Translations under genes and position numbers: made by a program | In this document: positions 10,261-20,809 of the stretch, in pieces | Position numbering within the stretch: the first letter of the stretch is position 1 | Layout of the letters: each line of letters begins with the position of its first letter | The notes under the pieces: generated by a model | What the model was told of the DNA's origin: nothing | Database searches by the model: none | Seen by the model: the letters and a program-made list of their open reading frames with translations, nothing else | NCBI RefSeq assembly: GCF_024679095.1 | Contig: NC_066562.1 | Location: 4,791,101 to 4,855,100 of the forward strand | Length of the DNA: 64,000 nt | Source: Eriocheir sinensis | Lineage: Eukaryota > Arthropoda > Malacostraca > Decapoda > Varunidae | Direction: 5' to 3'

Positions 10261-12125
10261 TGCCACACCGCAAGACAATATATTAGGCTACTCTTTCTCT
10301 CCACACCACCGGACAATATAAAAGACTACTCTCTCTCCACACCACAGAACAATAAGCTACATTAGGCTACTCTTTCTCTCTCCACACCACAGAACAAGAG
10401 GCTACATTAGGCTACTCTTTCTCTCTCCACACCACAGAACAAGAGGCTACATTAGGCTACTCTTTCTCTCTCCACACCACAGAACAACAGGCTACATTAG
10501 GCTACTCTCTCTCTCTCCACACCACAGAACAACAGGCTACATTAGGCTACTCTTTCTCTCTCCACACCACAGAACAACAGGCTACATTAGGCTACTCTCT
10601 CTCTCTCCACACCACAGAACAATAGGCTACATTAGGCTACTCTTTCTCTCTCCACACCACAGAACAACAGGCTACATTAGGCTACTCTCTCTCTCTCTAC
10701 ACCACAGAACAATAGGCTACATTAGGCTACTCTCTCTCTCTCTACACCACAGAACAATAGGCTACATTAGGCTACTCTTTCTCTCTCCACACCACAGAAC
10801 AATAGGCTACATTAGGCCACTCTTTCTCTCTCCACACCACAGAACAATAGGCTACATTATGCTACTCTTTCTCTCTCCACACCACAGAACAACAGGCTAC
10901 ATTAGGCTACTCTTTCTCTCTCCACACCACAGAACAATAGGCTACATTAGGGTACTCTTTCTCTCTCCACACCACAGAACAATAGGCTACATTAGGCTAC
11001 TCTTTCTCTCTCCACACCACAGAACAATAGGCTACATTAGGCTACTCTTTCTCTCTCCACACCACAGAACAATAGGCTATATTAGGCTACTCTTTCTCTC
11101 TCCACACCACAGAACAATAGGCTATATTAGGCTACTCTTTCTCTCTCCACACCACAGAACAATAGGCTACATTAGGCTACTCTTTCTCTCTCCACACCAC
11201 AGAACAATAGGCTACATTATGCTACTCTTTCTCTCTCCACACCACAGAACAATAGGCTGAATTAGGCTACTCTTTCTCTCTCCACACCACAGAACAATAG
11301 GCTACATTAGGCTACTCTTTCTCTCTCCACACCACAGAACAATAGGCTACATTATGCTACTCTTTCTCTCTCCACACCACAGAACAATAGGCTACATTAG
11401 GCTACTCTTTCTCTCTCCACACCACAGAACAATAGGCTACATTAGGCTACTCTTTCTCTCTCCACACCACAGAACAACAGGCTAAATTAGGCTACTCTTT
11501 CTCTCTCCACACCACAGAACAATAGGCTACATTATGCTACTCTTTCTCTCTCCACACCACAGAACAATAGGCTACATTAGGCTACTCTTTCTCTCTCCAC
11601 ACCACAGAACAATAGGCTACATTATGCTACTCTTTCTCTCCACACCACAGAACAACAGGCTACATTAGGCTACTCTTTCTCTCTCCACACCACAGAACAA
11701 TAGGCTACATTATGCTACTCTTTCTCTCTCCACACCACAGAACAATAGGCTACATTATGCTACTCTTTCTCTCTCCACACCACAGAACAATAGGCTACAT
11801 TAGGCTACTCTTTCTCTCTCCACACCACAGAACAATAGGCTACATTAGGCTACTCTTTCTCTCTCCACACCACAGAACAATAGGCTACATTAGGCTACTC
11901 TTTCTCTCTCCACACCACAGAACAATAGGCTACATTAGGCTACTCTTTTTCATATATTTCTACGCCACAAGACATATTAGGCTACTCTTCCTTTCCACAG
12001 CACATGACAATATATTAGGCTACTCTTTTTTTTCTTTCCAGACCATAGAACAATACATTAGGCTACTCTTTCTCTCTATCCACACCACAGAACAATATAT
12101 TACTGCATCTTTTCATTTCTCCACA
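10261..12125. repeat. 45 bp tandem array (about 40 copies)
   Basis: TCCACACCACAGAACAA repeats exactly 45 bp apart from 10381 onward (10381, 10426, 10471 and so on) to about 11940, with looser copies at both edges. Internal units differ by single changes such as 'attaggct' versus 'attatgct' and 'caataggc' versus 'caacaggc'. As 45 is 15 codons, a 15-residue periodic frame stays open (10859-11260, 11712-12131), but it breaks wherever a unit has a stop or a 2 bp deletion (near 11640). I treat it as non-coding satellite. Confidence 0.93.
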
Positions 12126-12126
12126 C

Positions 12127-12195
12127 CTTAAGAGTTAATGTGAAGGAGATGAGCACCGAGGCTAACCGTAGGCCTATGCTCCCAGCCTACAACAT
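12127..12195 (+). mobile_element. SINE 3' fragment
   Basis: The phrase 'gagatgagcaccgaggctaa' with a following 'gctccca' matches the 3' part of the SINE at 49932-50195, which has 'gagatgagcactgaggcaac' and 'agctccca'. Only the tail is present, so this is a truncated copy. Confidence 0.6.
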
Positions 12196-12410
12196 ATTAA
12201 TCCATTTTTTCCCTCCCTCCACCATATAACAACACCTCTAATTCATTTCTCGCTGCTTGGGTATAAAAAACAACAACGTCGCCTGACTATTATAATTATT
12301 ACTCCACCCACACCCACACACATCCACCCACCCTCCACCACATTAACGTATTACAGCCCCCGCCCACTCCCCTTCACCCCCACGCCAACACGCAACCATC
12401 CTTTCGGGGC
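12196..12410. other. Unassigned C-rich linker
   Basis: C/A-rich, with short CCCA and CACC runs. No gene is visible. Confidence 0.3.
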
Positions 12411-13046
12411 ATATTCTTAAACATTTCCGCTTTCGTATGAGTTTTGGGCATTTCCAGGGGTGGTTGAATGACCCTGGTGGTAGTGTGACCCTTCTTCTGT
12501 ACCGTGAACGTAAAGAAACACTCATGGGAACGCGTTTGACCTCTCCTTTGACCTTTAGAAATTGTGGATCTTAGAGAAGGAAGCGAAGTCCATAGATTTT
12601 TAGGGTCATTTCGCCGCCCAAGGTCATATTTGACAAGGCTTTCGTAGGCGTTGTGGGCATTTCCAGGGGTGGTTGAATGACCCTGGTGGTAGTCTGACCC
12701 TTCTTCTGTACCGTGAACCAAAGAAACACTCATGGGAACGCGTTTGGCCTCTCCTTTAACCTTTAGATATTGTGGATCTTAGAGAAGGACGCGAATAATG
12801 TCCATAGATTTTTAGGGTCATTTCGCCGCCCAAGCTCATATTTGACAAGGCTTTCGTAGGAGTTTTGGGCATTTCCAGGGATGGTTTAATGACCCTGGTG
12901 GTAGTCTGACCCTTCTTCTGTACCGTGAACGTAAAAAAACACTCATGGGAACGCGTTTGACCTCTCCTTTGACCTTTAGAAATTATGGATCTAAAAGAAG
13001 GAAGCGTCTGGGTCGTACATTATTATATTTTGGCGCCCAAGTTCAC
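12411..13046 (+). repeat. Repeat A array, left part (period about 210 bp)
   Basis: About three units share 'gcatttccaggg', 'gaccctggtggtagt', 'cccttcttctgtacc', 'cactcatgggaacgcgtttg' and 'tttagggtcatttcgccgcc'. The last phrase recurs at about 12598 and 12811. The final unit is cut at 13046 by the transposon and resumes at 15919. The same family returns at 57.3-58.9 kb. Minus-strand frames of 60-119 codons here are chance frames inside the repeat. Confidence 0.88.
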
Positions 13047-13340
13047 ATATCGCTCGTTTGCGACAACAACGTCATAACTAAAAAAAATGGATTTTCGAGT
13101 TATCCATATAGACATATTCATCTTGAAACGCAGATTTTTTTGGCAAAAGTGTCATAATTGTAGTTAAAAAATTGACCGCTAGAGGAGCTAAATGTCCTAA
13201 CGACATAACATAATATGTACCAACTTCTTTGCGTGAAGACCGTTACATGTCAGTTGTGTTGTGACCGTCGTTGGGGTAACTACACTCACGCTGTCATTTA
13301 GAGTGTCATATTTTGATTTAGATCTATGTTAGTGCAAAAT

Positions 13341-13730
13341 GTAAGTACTGAACTTATGAATTATGTTTCATGCAATAATGTGTTATTTTGATGTAATACG
13401 TTTTGTCTGCGAACATAGAGCTCTGTGTTTTACGTCATTATTCAAAATGTGTCATTATTGGTAAAAACAAACAGATCTATGTTTTACGTCCTAAATCAAA
13501 ATGTGTCATTATTGGAAAAAAACCTTGTGAATAATAGGTGTTGTATTTGAGTTATGACAGTATTGTTACAAACATTACCTCGTATTACAGTAGCACATTT
13601 TTGTTTAACTTAAATTATGTCATTGTTATTTGAAAATCTTGCGAAAAACGTAAAAAAGTTAGTGTATTATTTACATTGGTGACATTGTTGCAACAAAACT
13701 TTGTATTCATAAATATCATATTTTTTTCAG
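13341..13730 (+). other. Putative 5' UTR intron of the transposon gene
   Basis: A strong donor (AAT|GTAAGT, GT at 13341-13342) and an acceptor with a T-rich tract (TTTTTTTCAG ending at 13730) bracket AT-rich sequence with duplicated 'aaaatgtgtcattattgg' phrases. Splicing would join a non-coding first exon to the exon carrying the ATG at 13745. This is inference from splice-site consensus only. Confidence 0.4.
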
Positions 13731-13744
13731 ATTAAATAGGTACC

Positions 13745-13829
13745 ATGTCATCTAGAGGAAAACTTATGCTAGAAGCAGCATTAAAGGCTAAGGAAAACAG
13801 AGAAGAAAACCCTGAGGAAAATAGTACAG
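13745..13829 (+). CDS. Transposon gene, putative first coding exon (partial)
   Basis: ATG at 13745, 15 bp after the acceptor at 13730, opens a 28-codon frame rich in Lys and Glu, beginning MSSRGKLMLEAAL. It ends in a donor-like ACAG|GTATAT with GT at 13830-13831. It points in the same direction as the frame at 14164 and lies in the same element. It is probably the N-terminus of the transposon protein. The roughly 270 bp before the main frame hold no further coding sequence, so the middle of the protein is probably deleted from this copy. No domain can be assigned to so short a piece. Confidence 0.35.
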
Positions 13830-13890
13830 GTATATACTATCATAACCTTGATTATATTTCTATATAATTTGCTTTAAGGTGGGAGGTAAG

Positions 13891-14057
13891 CAGGTGCGTG
13901 AAGAAAGACCGACATAAAACTTCGACAATGGCTTGAAACATGACTCAAAAGTTAACGGTAACCTAACCTAACCTAACCTAACCTACTAACCTAACCTAAC
14001 CTAACCTAATCCAAGTTTTATGTCGAAGTTTTATGTCGGTCTTTCTTCACGCACCTG
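13891..14057. mobile_element. Nested MITE with (CCTAA)n core, about 165 bp
   Basis: Perfect 35 bp inverted arms lie at 13892-13926 (AGGTGCGTGAAGAAAG...) and 14022-14056, or 36 bp if the bordering C/G pair is included. Direct repeats GAGGTAAGC (9 bp) abut the arms on both sides; if the arms are extended by one base the duplication is 7 bp. A 9 bp duplication would suit a Mutator-like element, but this is inference. The loop contains about ten copies of CCTAA, the arthropod telomere motif, interrupted once by 'ctactaa'. It lies between the two coding pieces of the larger transposon and is therefore the younger insertion. Confidence 0.88.
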
Positions 14058-14163
14058 AGGTAAGCCTATTTTTTTATTAATGAGCCAATTTTGATGAAAA
14101 CTATTTTAACAATCAAAACTTTCGGAGGAGTAAGGCTTTGAAAATCACCACAAAGAAAAAGAC

Positions 14164-14997
14164 ATGTCAAGAAATGAAAAACATAAAGATAAAACTGAGA
14201 GTGATGCAGTTGTTGCTGTTTATGACCTTCAGGCTGTAATGCAGATACCAAAAGGGGACATTTCAGTTTTTTATTACAAGTCAAAGCTGAATGTTTTAAA
14301 TTTTACTATTTACAATGCTAAAACAAACTCATGTAATTGCTATGTCTGGAATGAAACTAATGGCCAACGTGGGGTTAATGAAATTGGGACCTGTGTTCTC
14401 GATTACATTAAAACCTTGTGTGAGGCAGGAGAAACTGACATAATTTTTTACTCAGATAGTAACTGTTCTGGCCAACAGAAAAATAAGTTTATGATGGCAC
14501 TTTACCTTTATGCAGTAAACAACTTACCAAATATAACTTCAATAACACACAAGTTTCTAATAAAAGGGCATACCCAAAATGAGGGTGACTCTGCCCATTC
14601 CCTAATTGAAAGAGAAGTAAAGAGAATTTTAAAAAGTGGACCCATTTATGTGCCGGAAACTTACGTAACGGCAATGCGAACTGCTAGAAAGAAAGGACAG
14701 CCTTTCGTAGTAAAAGAGCTTTGTTACAAAGATTTCTTGAACATCAAGTCTCTAGCCACTGAAATGGGACCTATCAATTGCAAGACTCTTCAACTCTCTG
14801 ATGTTAAAGTAATGAAATTTGAAAAGCAATCACCACTGTCAGTTTTTTGTAAACATTCCTATGGTTCAGACTATAAGGAGCTTCAAATTTTGAAAAACTC
14901 AAATAAAGCCACCTCCATTAATGAGTTATTGCCATGTTACTCCAGCAAACTGACATTGCCTGCTAACAAGAAAAAAAGACTTGATGGACCTTTGTAA
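14164..14997 (+). CDS. Transposase-like protein, DUF7869-type C-terminal half
   Basis: An intact 277-codon frame on the transposon's + strand, ending TAA at 14995-14997. I recognise the motif order of a large, mostly uncharacterised family of arthropod proteins that I know as DUF7869: YDLQAV near residue 20, a YYKSKL segment near 37-42, FYSDSNCSGQQKNK near 95-108, FLIKGHTQNEGDSAHS at 131-146 followed by Glu149. Acidic residues D21, D98, D142 and E149 are placed like an RNase H-fold DDE catalytic set, which is inference. Family members are usually much longer with a Cys/His-rich N-terminal half; that half is missing here. An in-frame stop at 14131 precedes the frame, so the ATG at 14164 is the first usable start unless an exon joins upstream. 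The undamaged frame suggests a fairly recent element, but the copy is probably non-autonomous because of the missing N-terminal part. Confidence 0.7.
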   Translation: MSRNEKHKDKTESDAVVAVYDLQAVMQIPKGDISVFYYKSKLNVLNFTIYNAKTNSCNCYVWNETNGQRGVNEIGTCVLDYIKTLCEAGETDIIFYSDSNCSGQQKNKFMMALYLYAVNNLPNITSITHKFLIKGHTQNEGDSAHSLIEREVKRILKSGPIYVPETYVTAMRTARKKGQPFVVKELCYKDFLNIKSLATEMGPINCKTLQLSDVKVMKFEKQSPLSVFCKHSYGSDYKELQILKNSNKATSINELLPCYSSKLTLPANKKKRLDGPL

Positions 14998-15889
<892 letters not shown>

Positions 15890-15918
15890 AGTTATGACGA
15901 CGTTGTCGCAAACGAGCG

Positions 15919-16415
15919 ATATTTGATAAGGCTTTCGTAGGCGTTGCGGGCATTTCCAGGGATGGTTTAATGACCCTGGTGGTAGTCTGACCCTTCTTCT
16001 GTACTGTGAACCAAAGAAACACTCATGGGAACGCGTTTGACCTCTCTTTTGACCTTTAGAAATGGTGGATCTAACAGAAGGAAGCGAATACTTTCCATAG
16101 ATTTTTAGGGTCATATATTCTTAAACATTAGAATACTCATGGGAACGCGTTTGACCTTTCTTTTGACCTTTATAAATGATGGATCTAAGAGAAGGAATAA
16201 AGTGTCTTAATACTCTAATAAGAATGCTGTCCATCACACAATTATTTTACAAGGCTTTCTTTCTTAGGAGTTGTGAGCATTTCCAGGGGTAGTTAATGAC
16301 CCTGGTGATAGTCTGACCTTTCTTCTGTTACCATGAACCTAAAAAAAAATAATAATAATAACATGAGAGCCCGACTGATCCCTTTTTTGGCCTTTGGAAA
16401 TATTTGGTGTGAGGA
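15919..16415 (+). repeat. Repeat A array, right part
   Basis: This resumes the unit broken at 13046 ('atttgataaggctttcgtag') and continues with two more partial units to about 16415. The distance between 'tttagggtcat' at 12811 and the next one at about 16104, minus the transposon, is about 420 bp, i.e. two units of 210 bp. The last unit has the variant second module 'catgagagcccgactgatcc'. Confidence 0.85.
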
Positions 16416-16780
16416 GAAATAGAGGAAGGGAAGAAGGAAAGGAAGGAAGGGAAGGAAAGAGAAAACAGAGGAAGGGAAGGAAAGAGAAAAAGAGGAAGGG
16501 AAGGAAAGAAAGTATAAGGGAAGGAAAGAGAAAACAGAGGAAGGGAAGGAAAGAAAGTATAAGGGAAGGAAAGAGAAAACAGAGGAAGGGAAGGAAAGAA
16601 AGTAAGGGAAGGAAAGAGAAACAGAGGAAGGGAAGGAATCGAAGTAAGGGAAGGAAAGAGAAAACAGAGGAAGGGAAGGAAAGGAAGTAAGGGAAGGAAA
16701 GAGAAAAAGATGAAGGGACGGAAAGGAGAGGATAGGAAGGAAAGGGAAGTAAATGTGTGTGTGTGTGTGTGTGTGTGTAT
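16416..16780. repeat. Polypurine minisatellite plus (TG)n
   Basis: 'agaggaagggaaggaaag' with 'agaaaac' or 'aagtataagg' spacers recurs about ten times from 16416 to 16745, followed by (TG)n at about 16754-16778. Frames on both strands are compositional. Confidence 0.85.
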
Positions 16781-17134
16781 TGGCAGCCTGTTATCCTGTA
16801 ATGTCAAGGCCACTTGCTGTATCATCCACCTATAATAAGCTATTGACAGTATCATATTTCGCCGCCATGCTCTCTCCTTAACTTAATTGATTGTTTATAT
16901 TTTTATACCAAGAAAAAAAACAAGATAGAGAAGAAGATTGATTGTGTATTTATAAGATTTTACCAAGAAAGGAAAGAGAAAAAGTAGAAAAAATAACTTA
17001 AAAGAAAGAATAAATAATAAAACCAAGAAAATAGCAAGAAACGAAAGTAAAGAAGAATAAGAAGTATCCATATATAATGTTTAATAAAATATTGATAAAT
17101 GGAATGACTTATATAGAGGTAAAGGAAGTCGTTT

Positions 17135-17168
<34 letters not shown>

Positions 17169-17440
17169 AAACTATATATATTGATTGATTGATTGATAAG
17201 TTTATTGTTGCAGACACTGAAATTTAAGACAAGGATAAACTATAATAAAATACAAGACATACGAGCTGGCAATAAGAACACACACACACACACACACACT
17301 CAGCTATGTTATGCCAAGGCCACTGTCTATCATGGCCATGCATTATCCTCTCTCATAATTATATTTTTTTGTTATTTTGTTCTTCGTTTTTTCTCGATTT
17401 AGTTGTTGACCTTGATTTTCGTGTTCTTGTTCTTTGTCTG
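16781..17440. other. AT-rich stretch with a retroelement tail
   Basis: No gene is visible. (TG)n lies at about 17136-17166. At 17180-17262, read on the minus strand, sequence ends 'ctgcaacaataaac' followed by (TCAA)n, the same 3' end as at 18601-18664. (CA)n lies at about 17279-17299. Confidence 0.55.
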
Positions 17441-17815
17441 ATGTTTCCTTTGATTCTTAGATTCCCTTTGTTCTATTTTTTTTCTTCGTCTTTTTTTCTT
17501 TCTTCGCTTTTTGTTATATATTCTTCGTTGTCTACTTTTACTATTCTTTTATTGTCTTTTATATTCTTCGTTTATTATTTCTCCTTCATTATCATCATCA
17601 TCTTCTTCGTTTTCTTTTTCTTCTTCTACATTTTCTACTTTCATCATTTTTATTTTTCTTCTTTTCCTCCTCCTTCTTCTCCTCGTTAACCCCTCGTCCT
17701 TCCTCCTCCCCCTCCTCCTCTTCCTCCTTCTCCTCCTCGTGCTCCTCCTCCTCCTCCTCCTCCTCCTCCTTGCCCCTCTTCCTCCATTCTTCTTTATTTA
17801 TGGCGAGCTTTGACC
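17441..17815. repeat. Polypyrimidine tract, TTC/CTC-rich
   Basis: T/C-rich sequence grading into (CTC)n at about 17700-17770. Overlapping Phe/Ser/Leu frames are compositional. No gene is visible. Confidence 0.8.
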
Positions 17816-17930
17816 CTTCCCCTCCCCTTCCACGACCTTGAAAGAATCCTCCTGCCTCCCCTCTCCCCCCGTTCCCCCACCCCCTAAGCCCAAGCCAAGG
17901 TCACATAAACAGAGGAGGGGAGGTATAAAC
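17816..17930. other. Unassigned C-rich linker
   Basis: C-rich sequence without an open frame or recognised repeat. Confidence 0.25.
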
Positions 17931-19070
17931 AATGGGGCATAAACAATAGGCCTACGCTCACCGCTTAACAATTAGGCCTAGGCTGTGCCACGCGTAAGTT
18001 TTGCACCATATAAGATTATTATTCAGCGAGTGCATACAGATACTCTCTTACCTTTGTCTATGTTAGGTTTATTTTGGTTTATTTGATAGTAGATAAAGAG
18101 TAGGCCTACAGCTTTTATGAGCCCTATGTTGGTTATGCTACACGTTAAAATTATACTGTAAGGCGATTATATAGTATTAAGTTTTGTTGTATATTGAATC
18201 TAATCTGTTTTAGTTCATTAATGCGAAAACATAAACGCATAGGCCTACATCTTTTTGTAACGAGGCCTTGGTTAAGGTACACGTACGTTAATATTAGCTA
18301 CACTGGAAGGGGAATAATATTTTTATTAATTGAATATAGCAATAGGCTCTTAGTAAGGAGGCCTAATATTCATGTTTAAAAAAATACTATATAGGAAAGG
18401 TTTATGATTTTTTTATGTGTGAAGTCAAAGCTATTTTAATTTATTAATACATAGATATAGACAATAGGCCTATACGTACAGCTCTTAGTAAGGAAGCCCA
18501 TAATAGTTGATTGATTGATTGATATTTATCCTGCAAGAAAGAAAAACTAAGGGGGATTAATTTGATGTGTGGATGATTGATTGATTGATGTGTTTGTTGT
18601 AACGTTCCTCCCTTCTCCCTTGTTGTTTACCTGCAACAATAAACTATCAATCAATCAATCAATCACTACTGAATATAAACAATAGCTAGGCCTATAGCTA
18701 GTAAAAAAAATCCCAGTTTAAGCTAAATGTAAAAATAATCTCTGGAGGGGATTAAGATTTTTATTTATTTATTTACATGAATTATAAACTTTTAACATGA
18801 TGCAATACAACCAACAGGCCTACAGCGCTTAGCAAATAGGCCTAGGCTTCGACACACGTTTGAAATATGAATTGAGTGGATAATTCGTTATTGATGTATT
18901 GATAATCATTAAATCGAATCTTTTACTTCATCTCAAACCAAAATAAATAAATAGAGTAGGCCTGCAGCTCTTGGCAAGAAACATGTATTAAAAGTTGCCT
19001 TGGGAGTGGACGAGACTGCTAAAATATTACAAAGGACATTAAACCGAGTCTGTTTTAAGTTTTATTTCCA
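17931..19070. repeat. Old degenerate array marked by TAGGCCTA
   Basis: About eight diverged units spaced roughly 110-150 bp carry 'aataggcctacagctcttag' or close variants (near 17950, 18103, 18240, 18346, 18466, 18690, 18815 and 18957), often followed by 'aggcctagg', 'tacacgt' and 'ggaaggggatta'. The units are poorly aligned by eye and clearly ancient. Retroelement tails with (TGAT)n or (TCAA)n lie within it at 18508-18530, 18565-18600 and 18601-18664. Confidence 0.6.
18601..18664 (+). mobile_element. Retroelement 3' end with AATAAA and (TCAA)n tail
   Basis: 'ttcctcccttctcc', 'ttgttgttta' and 'cctgcaac' lead into AATAAA at 18638-18643 and then a (TCAA)n tail. The reverse-strand copy at 5926-6010 shares all of these parts except an exact AATAAA. 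An oppositely oriented tail at 18508-18600 lies directly upstream, so two insertions face each other. Confidence 0.6.
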
Positions 19071-19260
19071 TAAGTTTGTGAATTAGGAGCGAGGGCGTGC
19101 GGCAGGGGACGACACGCGAGGAAGTCGAGCTATCAAGCATCAGCTGGTTTTGAAATACTGTCATGGCGGGGTGGTCAATACGAGACACACTGACTCTCAC
19201 GAACCTCACGCCCTTCACCCATACATTGTCAATACTACCGAATACTAACCCATTCAGGAC
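19071..19260. other. CpG-richer upstream flank of the kinase locus
   Basis: The sequence changes from AT-rich repeat to more GC- and CpG-rich DNA ('gcgagggcgtgcggcagg'). No coding frame. It may be part of the regulatory region of the DYRK2-like gene about 1.7 kb downstream. Confidence 0.4.
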
Positions 19261-19620
19261 TTACTCATTTGATTTCCTTTATAACACATTGATTTCACGT
19301 CACCTAGAACAGTCATTATGGTTAGAAATGTGAGTTATGCAGCCCTAAACCCCGGAGGCGATATGAGTTCTGTGAGTTTGGACGAGTGCGCCTATGACGT
19401 CATCCCTTGCCAACGTGCGATAATGCCGTGAACTATTCATTCGTTTTCCTTTACATTACAGTAATTTCATGTCGCTTTTAATGGTCGTTGGGGTTAGAAA
19501 TATGAGTTATGCCATCTTAAACCCCGGAGAGGATTCTACATTCGTGAGAGTTAGGGTGCGTGCGCCTGTGACGTCACGATGTTGCCAATGTACGATAATA
19601 TACAGGCTAATGGGAGCCGT
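19261..19620 (+). promoter_or_regulatory. Duplicated 173 bp module, each with a CRE palindrome
   Basis: Two direct copies (about 19261-19432 and 19433-19620) share 'ttcattcgttttccttta'-like starts, 'gttagaaatgtgagttatgc', 'taaaccccggag', 'gtgcgcct' and 'tgccaa.gt.cgataat'. Each contains a perfect TGACGTCA, at 19395-19402 and 19569-19576, the consensus for CREB/ATF factors. Other parts of the modules have diverged while both palindromes are intact. Lying 1.3-1.6 kb upstream of a kinase start, they may be enhancer or promoter elements. Binding is inference. Confidence 0.5.
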
Positions 19621-20520
19621 AACAATCATGGAGAAATAACAATTTTCCTTCAAGACTGCAGCTGACGCGGGGAGGGAGAGTTCCGGGCGTGTGTGCCTGC
19701 GGGGCGGAGGTGCAGGCGGGGCGTGGGCGATGCACCAAGGCCACACACACACGCACACACGCCCTGCCCCATGACAGACAAAGAGTGGATCACAAGTCGG
19801 CCAAAGTATCGTATTTCCTCATGACTTCGGCCCGAGTCCTCATTATCGATTATCGGATTACTTTACCTCACGAATAAAAATGTTAGAGGAATACATACAC
19901 GATAGTTTTATTACATACCTATATTCTGATGGCTAGAAATGTCTTTTATCTCATTTACCTGGCTAATAAAGTTTCGAGTTTATTTAAGTTTAGAATATTA
20001 GGTGTGATTTTATTTCTTTTCTGTTTGTAAGGCCTCCACACGGGGACATCGATCATCGTGAATGTTTTATTTATGTGCCAGGGAAATGTTTTGCCAGGAA
20101 CGTTGATAGCGAGCTTGCCTGCCAGCCATCCACGTTGCCTCGTCTCTATTTATGCAGGCCAGCACGAGGGGCTCAGGGCGTGCGTGTCTGGCCTCACATT
20201 ACTACGCTATTTTCGTGACAAATCATTAATGCAAATTCTTCCTGTTTGCGTGCTAGCAGGCGGAGAAAAGAGTGAATCCATGGCTCACACTTCCTATTAC
20301 TGGCAACTTAGATTCATGGCAGACTCCGCTTTTCCAACGGCGCTGCTAAACTAAATCCATTTCTTTGTATCTCCTCACTTCTACCCGGCATTTCAGAATG
20401 GTTTCATTATTTAAGAGTATATTCTAGATTTCAATTGTTTGTTTTATCCTAGTTTTGTGTGGTTTTATGTAGGGAATGAGGTCTTTGTTTCTGAGTAATG
20501 GCGGTATTTAGCATTTCTCC
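19621..20520. other. Upstream region without recognised gene
   Basis: Moderate GC, single-copy-looking sequence with a short CA-rich tract at about 19740-19760. An open frame at 20058-20354 has no recognisable domain or codon support and is not called. This stretch probably holds 5' flanking or 5' UTR/intron sequence of the kinase gene. Confidence 0.35.
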
Positions 20521-20530
20521 TCGTCCTGTT

Positions 20531-20600
20531 ATTGGCGGCTGGGTTGTGACGTCAGAGGACATTGACGTGGGGTGTCCATTGTTCAGCGTTCATGCACTGA
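20531..20600 (+). promoter_or_regulatory. Candidate proximal promoter of the DYRK2-like gene
   Basis: An inverted CCAAT box (ATTGG, 20531-20535) is followed 11 bp later by a perfect CRE palindrome TGACGTCA at 20547-20554 and then 'attgacgtgg'. This is about 300 bp upstream of the coding ATG and there is no TATA box at a fitting distance. The arrangement resembles TATA-less housekeeping promoters. The start site cannot be fixed from sequence. Confidence 0.45.
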
Positions 20601-20809
20601 GTCCCTTGTAGGTCCTCCCGGTGGACGGGGCTGTGGCGCGGCGTGCTGTGTCGATGAAATTAGTGGCATTACCAGGAGAGCCCCATGGAGCCCGGTGGAT
20701 AAAGGCGGAGAGTGTAGAAAGCTGCCAGTGCGTGTGTGTGTGGCGTGTGTTTTAGTGTGCTGGCGTGTGTATTAGTGTGCTGGCGTGGAGCAGCAGCAGG
20801 CTGGGGGAG

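Noticed and set aside
10859..12131. Periodic 15-residue frames that look like a repeat protein
   Set aside because: The unit is 45 bp so frames stay open by arithmetic; unit indels break the frame and no start, splice or family evidence exists.
12374..12733. Minus-strand frames of 60-119 codons at 12.3-12.7 kb and 15.9-16.1 kb
   Set aside because: They lie within repeat A units and are chance frames repeated with the unit.
13940..14012. True telomere or chromosome end
   Set aside because: The CCTAA tract is only about 50 bp, internal to a MITE with target duplication, and is flanked by ordinary sequence.
20058..20354. 98-codon frame upstream of the kinase
   Set aside because: No recognisable domain, no repeat support, and a plausible regulatory or UTR location; could not be supported as a gene.
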